From Tannerella sp. (lineage in GTDB: Bacteria; Bacteroidota; Bacteroidia; Bacteroidales; Tannerellaceae), in assembly GCA_031277235.1 (NCBI GenBank), contig JAITMT010000313.1:1-8896 (forward strand): 8,896 bases of DNA. The letters are read 5' to 3'. Both the position numbers and the translations under genes were made by a program. Shown here one piece after another: positions 1-7,227 of this stretch (positions are counted from its first letter, which is position 1; every line of letters begins with the position of its first letter). Below the pieces are notes generated by a model. That model saw only the letters and a program-made list of their open reading frames with translations. It was not told the DNA's origin and did not search any database.

Positions 1-166
1 TAGCTGCTTGACCGGTTGCGTTCAAACTATCCGTTTTTGTTGCTGCAATGAATTGTTCTTCCACTTTTTTTATACCGGAAAAACGATTGACCGTATTGAA
101 TTGAGAGAAGCCTTGATGATGCAGAAATAATACCAAGATGATTATTTTAGATAATTTTTTGCTCAT
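1..166 (-). CDS. N-terminal part of a secreted or periplasmic protein, cut by the left window edge
   Basis: Reading leftward from the ATG at 166-164, the frame is open to base 1 and gives 55 residues beginning MSKKLSKIIILVLFLHHQGFSQ. This is a textbook type I signal peptide: a lysine-rich start, a hydrophobic core (IIILVLFL), then G-F-S before a Gln, a common cleavage context in Bacteroidota. There is no lipobox Cys. The mature part starts with FNTVNRF and continues as a polar, Lys/Glu/Thr-rich stretch. The function cannot be read from this fragment. A QFNT-type start right after the signal peptide is reminiscent, from memory only, of M23-family peptidases carried near conjugation genes in this phylum; that is a weak guess. 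The gene is divergent from the DUF4099/DUF3945-like gene, with 53 bases between start codons. A TAAATTTG match to the Bacteroidota -7 box lies just upstream (171-178, minus strand), but no TTTG sits at the right distance from it. Confidence 0.72.
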   Translation of the reverse strand, partial: MSKKLSKIIILVLFLHHQGFSQFNTVNRFSGIKKVEEQFIAATKTDSLNATGQAA

Positions 167-190
167 AATTCAAATTTAATACTAACTTAG
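158..190 (+). promoter_or_regulatory. Candidate Bacteroidota-type promoter for the plus-strand gene pair
   Basis: TTTG at 158-161 and TAACTTAG at 183-190 are 21 bases apart. The primary sigma factor consensus in Bacteroidota is TTTG (-33) and TAnnTTTG (-7) with roughly 19-21 bases between. The -7 box matches at 5 of its 6 specified positions. It would place a transcript start near 195 and leave a leader of about 25 bases before the ATG at 220. The -33 box lies inside the first codons of the divergent gene, so the two genes would share control DNA. This is inferred from sequence only. Confidence 0.35.
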
Positions 191-192
191 TA
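180..192. repeat. Perfect inverted repeat overlapping the candidate -7 box (possible operator)
   Basis: TACTAA-C-TTAGTA is a perfect 6+1+6 palindrome in the 53-base divergent intergenic region. It covers most of the candidate -7 element of the plus-strand promoter. A small dimeric repressor could bind here and control one or both divergent genes. In AT-rich DNA a palindrome this short can arise by chance. Confidence 0.3.
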
Positions 193-219
193 ATTATTAT
201 AAAAACAAAAATATTAATT

Positions 220-1263
220 ATGCAATTTTTTCCATCGGAATTACCCTACGAGCAATTTGCTATGCTCGGTATTAAAAAAGAAGATTTAAGGGCTATGCCC
301 ACACAAACCTATCACGCATTGTTGGCAGGCAACCGTACTTCACTCATGCGTTTTTATTTCAAAGACAATTTAGGAGAGAAAGTCCGGTTAGACGGAAAGC
401 TAAGCCTGCAAAGGGATGCAGCAGGCAAGCCTGTGTTGTTTTACCATCCTGTTCGACAAGAACTGAAAAACAATTTTAATCTTTCCGACAAAGATTTTGA
501 AGCGTTGAAAAATGACAGAACTTATTTTGTTGAACAGACTACTTCGGACAAGACAGGTAAAAAAATTAATCTGCTTGTTTGCGTTGATAAAAGCACTAAT
601 GAATTAGTTGCCATTAACCAAGACGCTTTGCAGCCGCCTGTTTCGGTGAACGGCGTTCAATTGACAAAAGAGCAACAATCAGACTTTTTAAAAGGAAAAA
701 CCATTCATGTAAACGCTTCAACATTCAAACTAAATCCGAATAACGAAGTGGGCGTTGATGCCAACAAAACGAAAATGATTAAAATACAAAATGCCAAATT
801 AGACCCGGATAATCTGTTGTTTGATGTGATGCTTATTGCTACCGGATTAGGCGGCATTGTGTTGTTGGAACACCTGTTAAATTTTGCCCACCGTCATCAA
901 ATAGTGGAGGACAAAGAAAAGATATTGAAAAATGAGGCGGTAAGAAATGCGCTGGCAAAAGCGGTGGAAGATTTTAAACGCCAACAGGAAATGTATGCTG
1001 CCAACGGAAAGGATATGAACCAATTACAGGGCGAATATGAACTTGCAAAATCCATCCGTCAACAACTGTTAATGTTGCCCGATTCTATTCAACAGGAATT
1101 AAAATTGTTACCGGAGGCTCAAAAATTTTTGGAATATCCTAATCCTGATGAAAATAATTCGCCGACAGAAAATAATAAGAATGAGGAGGAAACTTTCGGA
1201 CAAAACAAACAACATGAGCAAAGCGAAGAATCGCCATCCAACAATTTTAAATTTAAAAGGTAA
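220..1263 (+). CDS. DUF4099/DUF3945-like conjugative-element protein
   Basis: A 347-residue protein. Residues 1-45 follow the DUF4099-like pattern: an LP start, a hydrophobic residue before LGI, then KEDL and a short helix ending in LLAGNRTSLMRF. Residues about 55-190 resemble DUF3945: GKLSLQRDAAGKPVLFYHPVRQEL, then LSDKDFEAL, a KTGKK turn, a CVDKSTNELVAI strand pair, and NGVQLTKEQQSDFLKGKTI. These domains occur in Bacteroidota conjugative elements, often near topoisomerase and helicase genes; their biochemical role is not established. Residues 199-222 form a hydrophobic stretch (LLFDVMLIATGLGGIVLL then EH) interrupted by Asp202 and Glu217, so membrane insertion is only possible. Residues 228-300 look helical and possibly coiled-coil. 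Residues 306-340 are acidic and disordered, and the chain ends NNFKFKR, echoing the end of the next protein. No Shine-Dalgarno is visible, as is usual in this phylum. The next gene starts 109 bases on, so co-transcription is likely. Confidence 0.8.
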   Translation: MQFFPSELPYEQFAMLGIKKEDLRAMPTQTYHALLAGNRTSLMRFYFKDNLGEKVRLDGKLSLQRDAAGKPVLFYHPVRQELKNNFNLSDKDFEALKNDRTYFVEQTTSDKTGKKINLLVCVDKSTNELVAINQDALQPPVSVNGVQLTKEQQSDFLKGKTIHVNASTFKLNPNNEVGVDANKTKMIKIQNAKLDPDNLLFDVMLIATGLGGIVLLEHLLNFAHRHQIVEDKEKILKNEAVRNALAKAVEDFKRQQEMYAANGKDMNQLQGEYELAKSIRQQLLMLPDSIQQELKLLPEAQKFLEYPNPDENNSPTENNKNEEETFGQNKQHEQSEESPSNNFKFKR

Positions 1264-1372
1264 TGGATTAATTCAATTGTTTAAGAGTGTAGTAATGAAT
1301 GGTTGAACTGTTAAGCTTCCAAACTATTCAACTCCTGAACTTGAACATTCACTCATTTTATCATTCATTGAA
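1264..1372 (+). other. 109-base gap between the two large plus-strand genes, with repeats and a weak hairpin
   Basis: No gene is seen here. An imperfect hairpin at 1302-1332 pairs GTTGAA with TTCAAC (6 bp), then after a 2-base mismatch GTT with AAC, around a 9-base loop. It lacks a U-tract and is too weak to be a convincing terminator. Further right are near-repeats of TCATTCATT/TCACTCATT and of TGAAC/TTGAAC. No TAnnTTTG promoter box was found, which fits read-through transcription from the upstream gene. In the frame of the downstream gene a TGA at 1304-1306 excludes an earlier start. Confidence 0.35.
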
Positions 1373-4300
1373 ATGTCATCCAAGAAAAAAATAAATCAAC
1401 ATCAATTAAGTTTATTTGATATTTTTGATAACCCGATTATTCCAACTAAAAAAGAAGAACATGAACCATCCGCCAATCAAACAGATGAAAGACATAACAG
1501 GAACGACTTACAACGTGCTGCTGACCGACGAAGCGAAGATGAAAATGGAATTGGAGAGCTATATGGCGCGTTATCTTTGGGAGATACTGAAAGACCAACA
1601 ACCGCAACGCTTTCAGCAAATGATGAACGACCAAACCTTGATACCGACACTGAATCAGGCAGCGAACATCTACAACGAGGAATTGAACCGTCTGTGGTGG
1701 GAACAGGGAATACCGATAGCGGAAGCGAAAGCGCAGGCGTGGAGCAACCTCGTAGCCATGATAGGCTTGTAACAAATTTTTCGATTCACTATGAGGATTT
1801 TATTGCAGATAAAAACGAATACAAATCTTTTTCAAAAGCAAGAAGCTACCAAGCGAATATTGCAGCGTTACAAACAGTTTCAACACTGTTGAAAGAAAAT
1901 AAATTACCTACTCACGAGCAGCAAAAAATATTATCGGGTTACATTGGTTTTGGTGGATTGAAAGAAATTTTATTACATCCCAATCAACCCAATGAATGGA
2001 AAAATGCCGATATTCCTTTCAAACAATATGTTGCGGAGATTAATCAATTGCTTGCGAAAATTTACGGCGATGATGCCGAAAACATTTTACGCAGTATTCA
2101 ACGCAGCACCCAAAATGCGCACTACACTTCGCCGGAAGTCATCAACGCCATGTATCATGTATTGAAAAAAATCGGTTTCAAAGGCGGCGAAGTGTTAGAG
2201 CCTGCGGCGGGCATCGGTAATTTTTTCATTCATGCGCCGGAAAATCTTCGCGAACGTATGAACATTACTACCATTGAAAAAGAAAAACTGACGGGTGATA
2301 TTCTTTCTAAAATTTTACCCTTCAGTCAAACTTATATCAAGGGTTTTGAAAGCACGATTTTACCCGATGAAAATTTTGATTTGGTTATTTCCAATGTGCC
2401 TTTCGGACAAATTCCCGTTTTCGACCAACGCCTCGAACATGAACAGGATAAACGTTTCCGGCAAAGTTGTTCATCTATCCATAATTATTATTTTGCAAAA
2501 TCTTTACTGCTCGCCAAACCAAACGGCATCATTGCTTTTGTTACTTCCAAATTCACATTGGACAGTAAAGAAAATCAAGCCGTGCGTGAATTGATGAAAG
2601 AACAGGCATACTTTTTAACGACATTTCGATTGCCCAATGATGCTTTTCTTGCCAACGCCGGAACACAAGTGGTGACGGATATTATTTTTTTATTGAAGAA
2701 AGACCCGCTCAATCCCTTGCCCCAATTGGAAAATAATGAGTTTATCAAAACCAAAACCATTACTTATACCGACAAAAACAACGTTACAGGCGAACTGACC
2801 TACAACGAATTTTATCACCATCACCCTGAAAATATTTTGGGAGAATTGGCTTTCGGCGGCTTGTATTCGGGAATGGATTTGGATGTAATATCTACCGTTT
2901 CCACTGTTTCTGCTGCTATTGATTTAAACACCCTCATCAAACAACGCAGCGATACAATTTTTCCTGATGTGATTATCAAAGAAAACGCTTTGTTTGCAAA
3001 ATATTTGGAAGAACAAAAACAGGCTGAAACCCGCCGTCCCATTGTGCTGAACCGTTTGGACAATGTCGGTAATCTCGTTGTTTTTCCCGATGGTTATTTC
3101 GGTGTTATTTCTCCTGATAATTATAAAAGTCATGGCGATGAATTGATACCGATAAAAGACAAATATGATGAGAAAGAATATAAATATGTTGAACCTGTTC
3201 AAATCAATAAAAATGATGTAAGAAAATTATCGGCGATGATTGACCTGCGCCGCAAAACCAAGCTGTTGCTGTTGTTGGAAGTGTATAACAAACCGCTCGA
3301 AGAAAATGAAAAAAATTATAGCAATGAACGATTGCGAGAAATTTTGCGAGCCGATTATTATTTATTCGTAAAAAAATTCGGCAACCTGAACAGCCCCGCT
3401 AATCAAAAACTACTCCTCAACGAAAGCGATGCACACCTTATTCGTTCACTTGAAAAAATAGACAGAGCAACAAAAAAAATAACGCCCTCCGATATTCTGT
3501 ACAAAAGCACCATTCAGCCTGTAGTAGAAGTGGATTTTACAGATAATATGGATGAAGCGGTTTTTATTTCTTTGACAAGACACGGTAAATTAAATATGTC
3601 CACGATTTGTTTGTTGATGGGAAAAACGGTGGATGAAATTATGGCAACGCAACAGGGCGATGATGCAAAAATATTTTTAAATCCCACCGGTCGTTATGAA
3701 CCCAAAGACGAATATTTGTCCGGCAACGTTTTGCAAAAACTGCGGGAGGCAGAACAGGCGGCTGTTTCCGATGAACGGTTTTTGAACAATGTGGAACAAC
3801 TGAAAAAAGTGCAGCCGCAAAAAATAAATGCTTTTGATATTGACAGTCCGCTTCATGCCCGATGGATTCCGAAAGAAATGATTCGGCAGTTCGTTGCCGA
3901 CACCGTTGCCGGCGGCGACATTTCAAAGTTGAACATTCCTTTTTCAGAAAGCATCAATAAATTTTCTATCAATGAATTTCCGAACACTGCCGATGCCATT
4001 GTGTTTGACACTCGCCGCAGAGATGCAAAATGGATTTTTGAACACGTGTTGAACGGCGTGAGTCCGAGAGTAACGTATGTGGTGGAAGAAGATGGAAAAC
4101 AAGTTGTCAAACTCGACCATGAAGATACTTTACTCGCCAAAGAACAATGCGAAAAAATCAAAGAATTGTGGAATAATTGGAAGTACAAAGATGATGCGCG
4201 AAGAACACAATTTGAGAATATTTACAATGATTTGTACAACAACAATGTCAATAGAAACTTTGACGGCGCAGGCGAAAAAATGCAGTTGCCCGGATTGAAT

Positions 4301-7201
4301 TTTTTTACGCTCAACCCGCACCAAAAAGATGCCGTGTTTCGCAATCTCTGCACGATGGGAACTATCCTTGACCATAAAGTAGGCAGCGGTAAAACCCTGA
4401 TTCAAATTTGCACGTCCATGGAATTAAAAAGATTGGGATTAGCGAAAAAGCCCGTCATCATTGGCTTAAAAAGTCAAGTGCCGGATTTATACACCACTTT
4501 CAAAACGGCTTATCCGTTGGCGAAAATTTTGTTTCCCTCCGAAAAAGATTTTGAAAAAAAGAACAGGAAACAACTCTTATCTACCATCGCCACCAATGAT
4601 TGGGATGGCATTATTTTATCGCACGAACAGTTTAATAAAATCCCGCAGCCGTTGGATATTCAACAAAAAATTATCAATGAGGCGATGGAAAAACTCCATG
4701 ATGAGATTGACAACGCAGAAACCAAGCGCGAAAAACGGCAAATGCAAAACAGATTGGACAGCCACGAAAAAAAATTAAAGCAATTACTCGACTATGAGAA
4801 AGACAGGGATGTGTTGAATTTTAGAGAATTGGGAATTGATTTTTTAACAGTGGATGAATCACAACAGTACAAAAATCTTGCGTTCGTTACCTCTAAAAAA
4901 AATGTCAGAGGCTTGGGCAATCCCAAAGGAAGTAAAAGAGCGTTCAATTTAAAAATAGCTTGTCGTTATTTGCAGGAATTACACAAAGGAGATAAGGGCG
5001 TTATCTTTTCTTCCGGTACGCCGATTTCTAATTCCATCAGCGAATTGTTTTTATTGTTCGATTATCTCACGCCATCCAAATTAAAACAGCAAAACATTGA
5101 TACCTTTGATAAATGGGCGGCCGTGTATGCCAATGATTACACAGATTTGGAATATTATATGGGCAAGTTTAAAGAAATACACCGCATTCGTGAATTTGTC
5201 AATTTGCCCGAACTGATTAATCACTACCGTTCCGTTGCCGATGTGCGCAACGATACCAATTTAAAATTGGGTAAGCCCAATGAAAAACACGAATTAATCA
5301 AAATAGAACCCACGCCTTTGCAATTGGATTTAATTAAAAAATTACAGGCATACAATGAAAGCAAAGGCGTTGCTTTTGCAAAAGAATTGGGATTGGAAAA
5401 CGGAGAAGGTACAACGGCTTATTCATTACTTGCGATGAATTTTGCATCCAAACTTTCCTTAGATCCCAGAATGATTAATCCCGCCTATCCCGCAGGCAGC
5501 AAAATAAAAACCTTAACGGACAATGTTTTTAAATTGTATGATGAAACCAAACATCTTCATTCCTTGCAACTGATTTTCCTGAACATGGGTACGCCCAAAT
5601 CCATGAACACGGTTGAAAATTTACATGAATATTTAAGCAGTGCCGGCGCGATGGAAGAAACGGATTTTTTGGAAATATTCGGTTCTAATTTTGAAGAACT
5701 GCCAACCAAACCGCCCTTGTCGCACATCAAAGCAAAAATAATGGGACAGATGGATTGGTCGGAACAGGAAGTGGAAACGCTCATCAACGAAGCAAACAAC
5801 AGCCACCGTTTTATTGCGTATGACGCCATTAAAAATGAATTGATACAGACAGGGATTCCTGCAGAAAAAATTGTGTATATCCATGATTTTAAAACAGCAA
5901 AAGATAAAATCAAGATGTATGAGTTAGCGAACAAAGGAGATATTGCCGTTATGCTCGGATCTACTGTGAAAATGGGCGTTGGGATTAATGTACAGAAAAA
6001 CTGCGTAGCCATCCATACGGCAGATATGCCTTACCGCCCTTCCGATTTGGAGCAACAAAACGGGCGTGGAATAAGACAGGGAAATGAAATCATCAAAAAT
6101 CATTTTGGTAATGAAATGACGATTTATTATTACGCCGTGAACCAAACATTGGACGCTTACAAATACAAAACCGTTTCAAATAAATCTAAATTCATTCAGC
6201 AATTAAAATGCACGGATAATATTCCCAGAACGATTAACGATATTATCGAAGAGATTGATTTAGGCACGATGAGCGCCGAATTGTCGGGCGACCCGATTTA
6301 TTTGGAAAAAGCAAATTTGGAAAAACAAATACCCAAACTCTCTGCCATGCAACGCTCGCATCAAGGCAGGTTTTACAATGCAAAGAACAAAGCGGAAGAC
6401 CTTACAACTAAACTGGAAAAATATATTATTCTATTAGACAAACTCAATACCTATCAACAGCAAACGCAACTGTTTTCCGATGAAGACCGCAGTAATGCTC
6501 CTTTCAAAATACGGATAGGCGATAATGTATTCGACAAAGCAAAAGAAGCGGGAGCGGCATTGCTGCAAAACATGGCAACCGTTTACCCAAAAATATACAA
6601 CGATTATTTTTTGAATCAACATGAAAATGCGTTTAGTCAGTTTTATCCCATCGGTTCAATTCATCAATGTCAAATACAAGTGCAGTTTTCATCGTATAAT
6701 AAGCAACCAAAGATAAATGATGCTATCAGTAGCGCAGCGAGTTTTAGAATATTTAACCCTGAACTGAATGTGCAAATTGGTCAAATGAAAAAAGTGTCCA
6801 ATGCCGACAGTCCTTTTGCCACGCAGGTTTTGAACAGTTTTTATTACCTGCCCACGCAAGTCAAAAAAGTAAAAGAAACCATTGTTGAATATGAAAACGA
6901 ATTAGCCGCGCAGCAGGAAATTTTAAAAATACCGCTGCAAAATTTTGAGGATGAAATTCACCAACTGAAAAAAAGATTGAATGAAGTGAATGCAATTATT
7001 TTGGGTAAAGTGAAAGAAGAAAACAAGGAGTTGATGAAAGACAATATCGAATTGGATAACGATGAAACGCAGCAGCAGAGCGGGTTTGAAGATGAAAAAA
7101 GTTTGGAAGATGAAGATGATAATAGTCTTGACAATGATGAACAGGAGGAGGAACTCATACAGGAAAAAGAAAATACTTATTCGGTGAGGTTTAAACGATG
7201 A
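1373..7201 (+). CDS. Giant N-6 adenine methylase + SNF2-type helicase of a conjugative element (DarB-like architecture)
   Basis: A 1942-residue protein. Residues 1-20 contain QLSLF (11-15), a perfect match to the beta-clamp-binding consensus QL(S/D)LF. Residues 20-133 are disordered. Residues 159-199 (YQANIAALQ to GYIGFGGLKEIL) are the usual lead-in to the methylase in this family. Motif I is VLEPAAGIGNFF (274-285). Motif IV is NVPFG (341-345) instead of NPPY/F, so catalysis is not assured. The helicase follows: Walker A VGSGKT with Lys1007, motif II DESQ at 1161-1164, SGTP at 1214-1217, motif V about 1529-1541 (GSTVKMGVGINVQ), and motif VI Q1561-x-x-GRGIRQG with Arg1565 and Arg1568. Coiled coils lie near 1620-1680 and 1850-1890. 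The tail from about 1891 is strongly acidic and ends SVRFKR. The ATG at 1373 is the only ATG before codon 260, although GTG at 1739 is an alternative. Known relatives include phage P1 DarB, which protects incoming DNA from restriction; a similar role in transfer is inferred. Confidence 0.85.
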   Translation: MSSKKKINQHQLSLFDIFDNPIIPTKKEEHEPSANQTDERHNRNDLQRAADRRSEDENGIGELYGALSLGDTERPTTATLSANDERPNLDTDTESGSEHLQRGIEPSVVGTGNTDSGSESAGVEQPRSHDRLVTNFSIHYEDFIADKNEYKSFSKARSYQANIAALQTVSTLLKENKLPTHEQQKILSGYIGFGGLKEILLHPNQPNEWKNADIPFKQYVAEINQLLAKIYGDDAENILRSIQRSTQNAHYTSPEVINAMYHVLKKIGFKGGEVLEPAAGIGNFFIHAPENLRERMNITTIEKEKLTGDILSKILPFSQTYIKGFESTILPDENFDLVISNVPFGQIPVFDQRLEHEQDKRFRQSCSSIHNYYFAKSLLLAKPNGIIAFVTSKFTLDSKENQAVRELMKEQAYFLTTFRLPNDAFLANAGTQVVTDIIFLLKKDPLNPLPQLENNEFIKTKTITYTDKNNVTGELTYNEFYHHHPENILGELAFGGLYSGMDLDVISTVSTVSAAIDLNTLIKQRSDTIFPDVIIKENALFAKYLEEQKQAETRRPIVLNRLDNVGNLVVFPDGYFGVISPDNYKSHGDELIPIKDKYDEKEYKYVEPVQINKNDVRKLSAMIDLRRKTKLLLLLEVYNKPLEENEKNYSNERLREILRADYYLFVKKFGNLNSPANQKLLLNESDAHLIRSLEKIDRATKKITPSDILYKSTIQPVVEVDFTDNMDEAVFISLTRHGKLNMSTICLLMGKTVDEIMATQQGDDAKIFLNPTGRYEPKDEYLSGNVLQKLREAEQAAVSDERFLNNVEQLKKVQPQKINAFDIDSPLHARWIPKEMIRQFVADTVAGGDISKLNIPFSESINKFSINEFPNTADAIVFDTRRRDAKWIFEHVLNGVSPRVTYVVEEDGKQVVKLDHEDTLLAKEQCEKIKELWNNWKYKDDARRTQFENIYNDLYNNNVNRNFDGAGEKMQLPGLNFFTLNPHQKDAVFRNLCTMGTILDHKVGSGKTLIQICTSMELKRLGLAKKPVIIGLKSQVPDLYTTFKTAYPLAKILFPSEKDFEKKNRKQLLSTIATNDWDGIILSHEQFNKIPQPLDIQQKIINEAMEKLHDEIDNAETKREKRQMQNRLDSHEKKLKQLLDYEKDRDVLNFRELGIDFLTVDESQQYKNLAFVTSKKNVRGLGNPKGSKRAFNLKIACRYLQELHKGDKGVIFSSGTPISNSISELFLLFDYLTPSKLKQQNIDTFDKWAAVYANDYTDLEYYMGKFKEIHRIREFVNLPELINHYRSVADVRNDTNLKLGKPNEKHELIKIEPTPLQLDLIKKLQAYNESKGVAFAKELGLENGEGTTAYSLLAMNFASKLSLDPRMINPAYPAGSKIKTLTDNVFKLYDETKHLHSLQLIFLNMGTPKSMNTVENLHEYLSSAGAMEETDFLEIFGSNFEELPTKPPLSHIKAKIMGQMDWSEQEVETLINEANNSHRFIAYDAIKNELIQTGIPAEKIVYIHDFKTAKDKIKMYELANKGDIAVMLGSTVKMGVGINVQKNCVAIHTADMPYRPSDLEQQNGRGIRQGNEIIKNHFGNEMTIYYYAVNQTLDAYKYKTVSNKSKFIQQLKCTDNIPRTINDIIEEIDLGTMSAELSGDPIYLEKANLEKQIPKLSAMQRSHQGRFYNAKNKAEDLTTKLEKYIILLDKLNTYQQQTQLFSDEDRSNAPFKIRIGDNVFDKAKEAGAALLQNMATVYPKIYNDYFLNQHENAFSQFYPIGSIHQCQIQVQFSSYNKQPKINDAISSAASFRIFNPELNVQIGQMKKVSNADSPFATQVLNSFYYLPTQVKKVKETIVEYENELAAQQEILKIPLQNFEDEIHQLKKRLNEVNAIILGKVKEENKELMKDNIELDNDETQQQSGFEDEKSLEDEDDNSLDNDEQEEELIQEKENTYSVRFKR
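1461..1772 (+). CDS. Possible small accessory gene nested out of frame in the methylase-helicase gene
   Basis: This frame lies one base downstream of the methylase-helicase frame and encodes 103 residues (MNHPPIKQMKDITGTTY start, NLVAMIGL end). ATG 1461 is favoured because AAAGAAGAAC, a purine-rich stretch, precedes it; ATG 1416 and ATG 1485 are alternatives. The product looks like a real helical protein, with regular hydrophobic spacing (SYMARYLWEIL, LIPTLNQAANIYNEELNRL, EAKAQAWSNLVAMI) and three Trp in its last two-thirds. By contrast the large protein reads this DNA as a Ser/Thr/Asp/Arg-rich linker. By hand, 66 of 103 codons end in G or C, and GC is 118/240 in 1501-1740 against 12/60 in 1381-1440. 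The spacing D-x-x-L-I, A-A-x-x-Y, G, A-x-x-x-A recalls DUF1896 proteins, which I remember as sitting next to this type of helicase gene in Bacteroides conjugative transposons. That assignment is tentative. The stop falls just before the conserved part of the large protein. Confidence 0.5.
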   Translation: MNHPPIKQMKDITGTTYNVLLTDEAKMKMELESYMARYLWEILKDQQPQRFQQMMNDQTLIPTLNQAANIYNEELNRLWWEQGIPIAEAKAQAWSNLVAMIGL

Positions 7202-7227
7202 TTGATATTTTCAAAATAAATTATCAA
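7202..7227. terminator. AT-rich palindrome between convergent genes, possible weak bidirectional terminator
   Basis: TTGATA (7202-7207) and TATCAA (7222-7227) are inverted repeats. They flank a second palindrome, TATTTTCAAAATA (7206-7218). The site fills the 22-base gap between two convergent stop codons, where a two-way terminator would be expected. The stems have almost no GC and cannot all form at once, so strength is doubtful. Confidence 0.25.

Noticed and set aside
1302..1332. Hairpin as a rho-independent terminator after the DUF3945-like gene
   Set aside because: The stem is interrupted and AT-rich, and there is no U-tract.
1416..1460. Earlier ATG (1416) as start of the nested gene
   Set aside because: It would add MIFLITRLFQLKKKN, read from DNA coding the clamp-motif end of the large protein; ATG 1461 has the better purine-rich leader. 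It cannot be fully excluded.
1461..1772. TnpV-like assignment for the nested product
   Set aside because: A YL-then-helix pattern is vaguely similar, but the Firmicutes-type TnpV context is absent and the DUF1896-like spacing fits better with the neighbouring helicase.
1446..1775. Minus-strand open frame of 109 residues opposite the nested gene
   Set aside because: Its product is Arg/Phe/Tyr-rich and lacks domain-like spacing; it is explained as the mirror of the unusual composition of this stretch.
5557..6012. Long minus-strand open frame (151 residues) and other antisense frames within the methylase-helicase gene
   Set aside because: They lie opposite strongly conserved helicase motifs and their products are Ser/Phe/Cys-rich, typical of antisense shadows.
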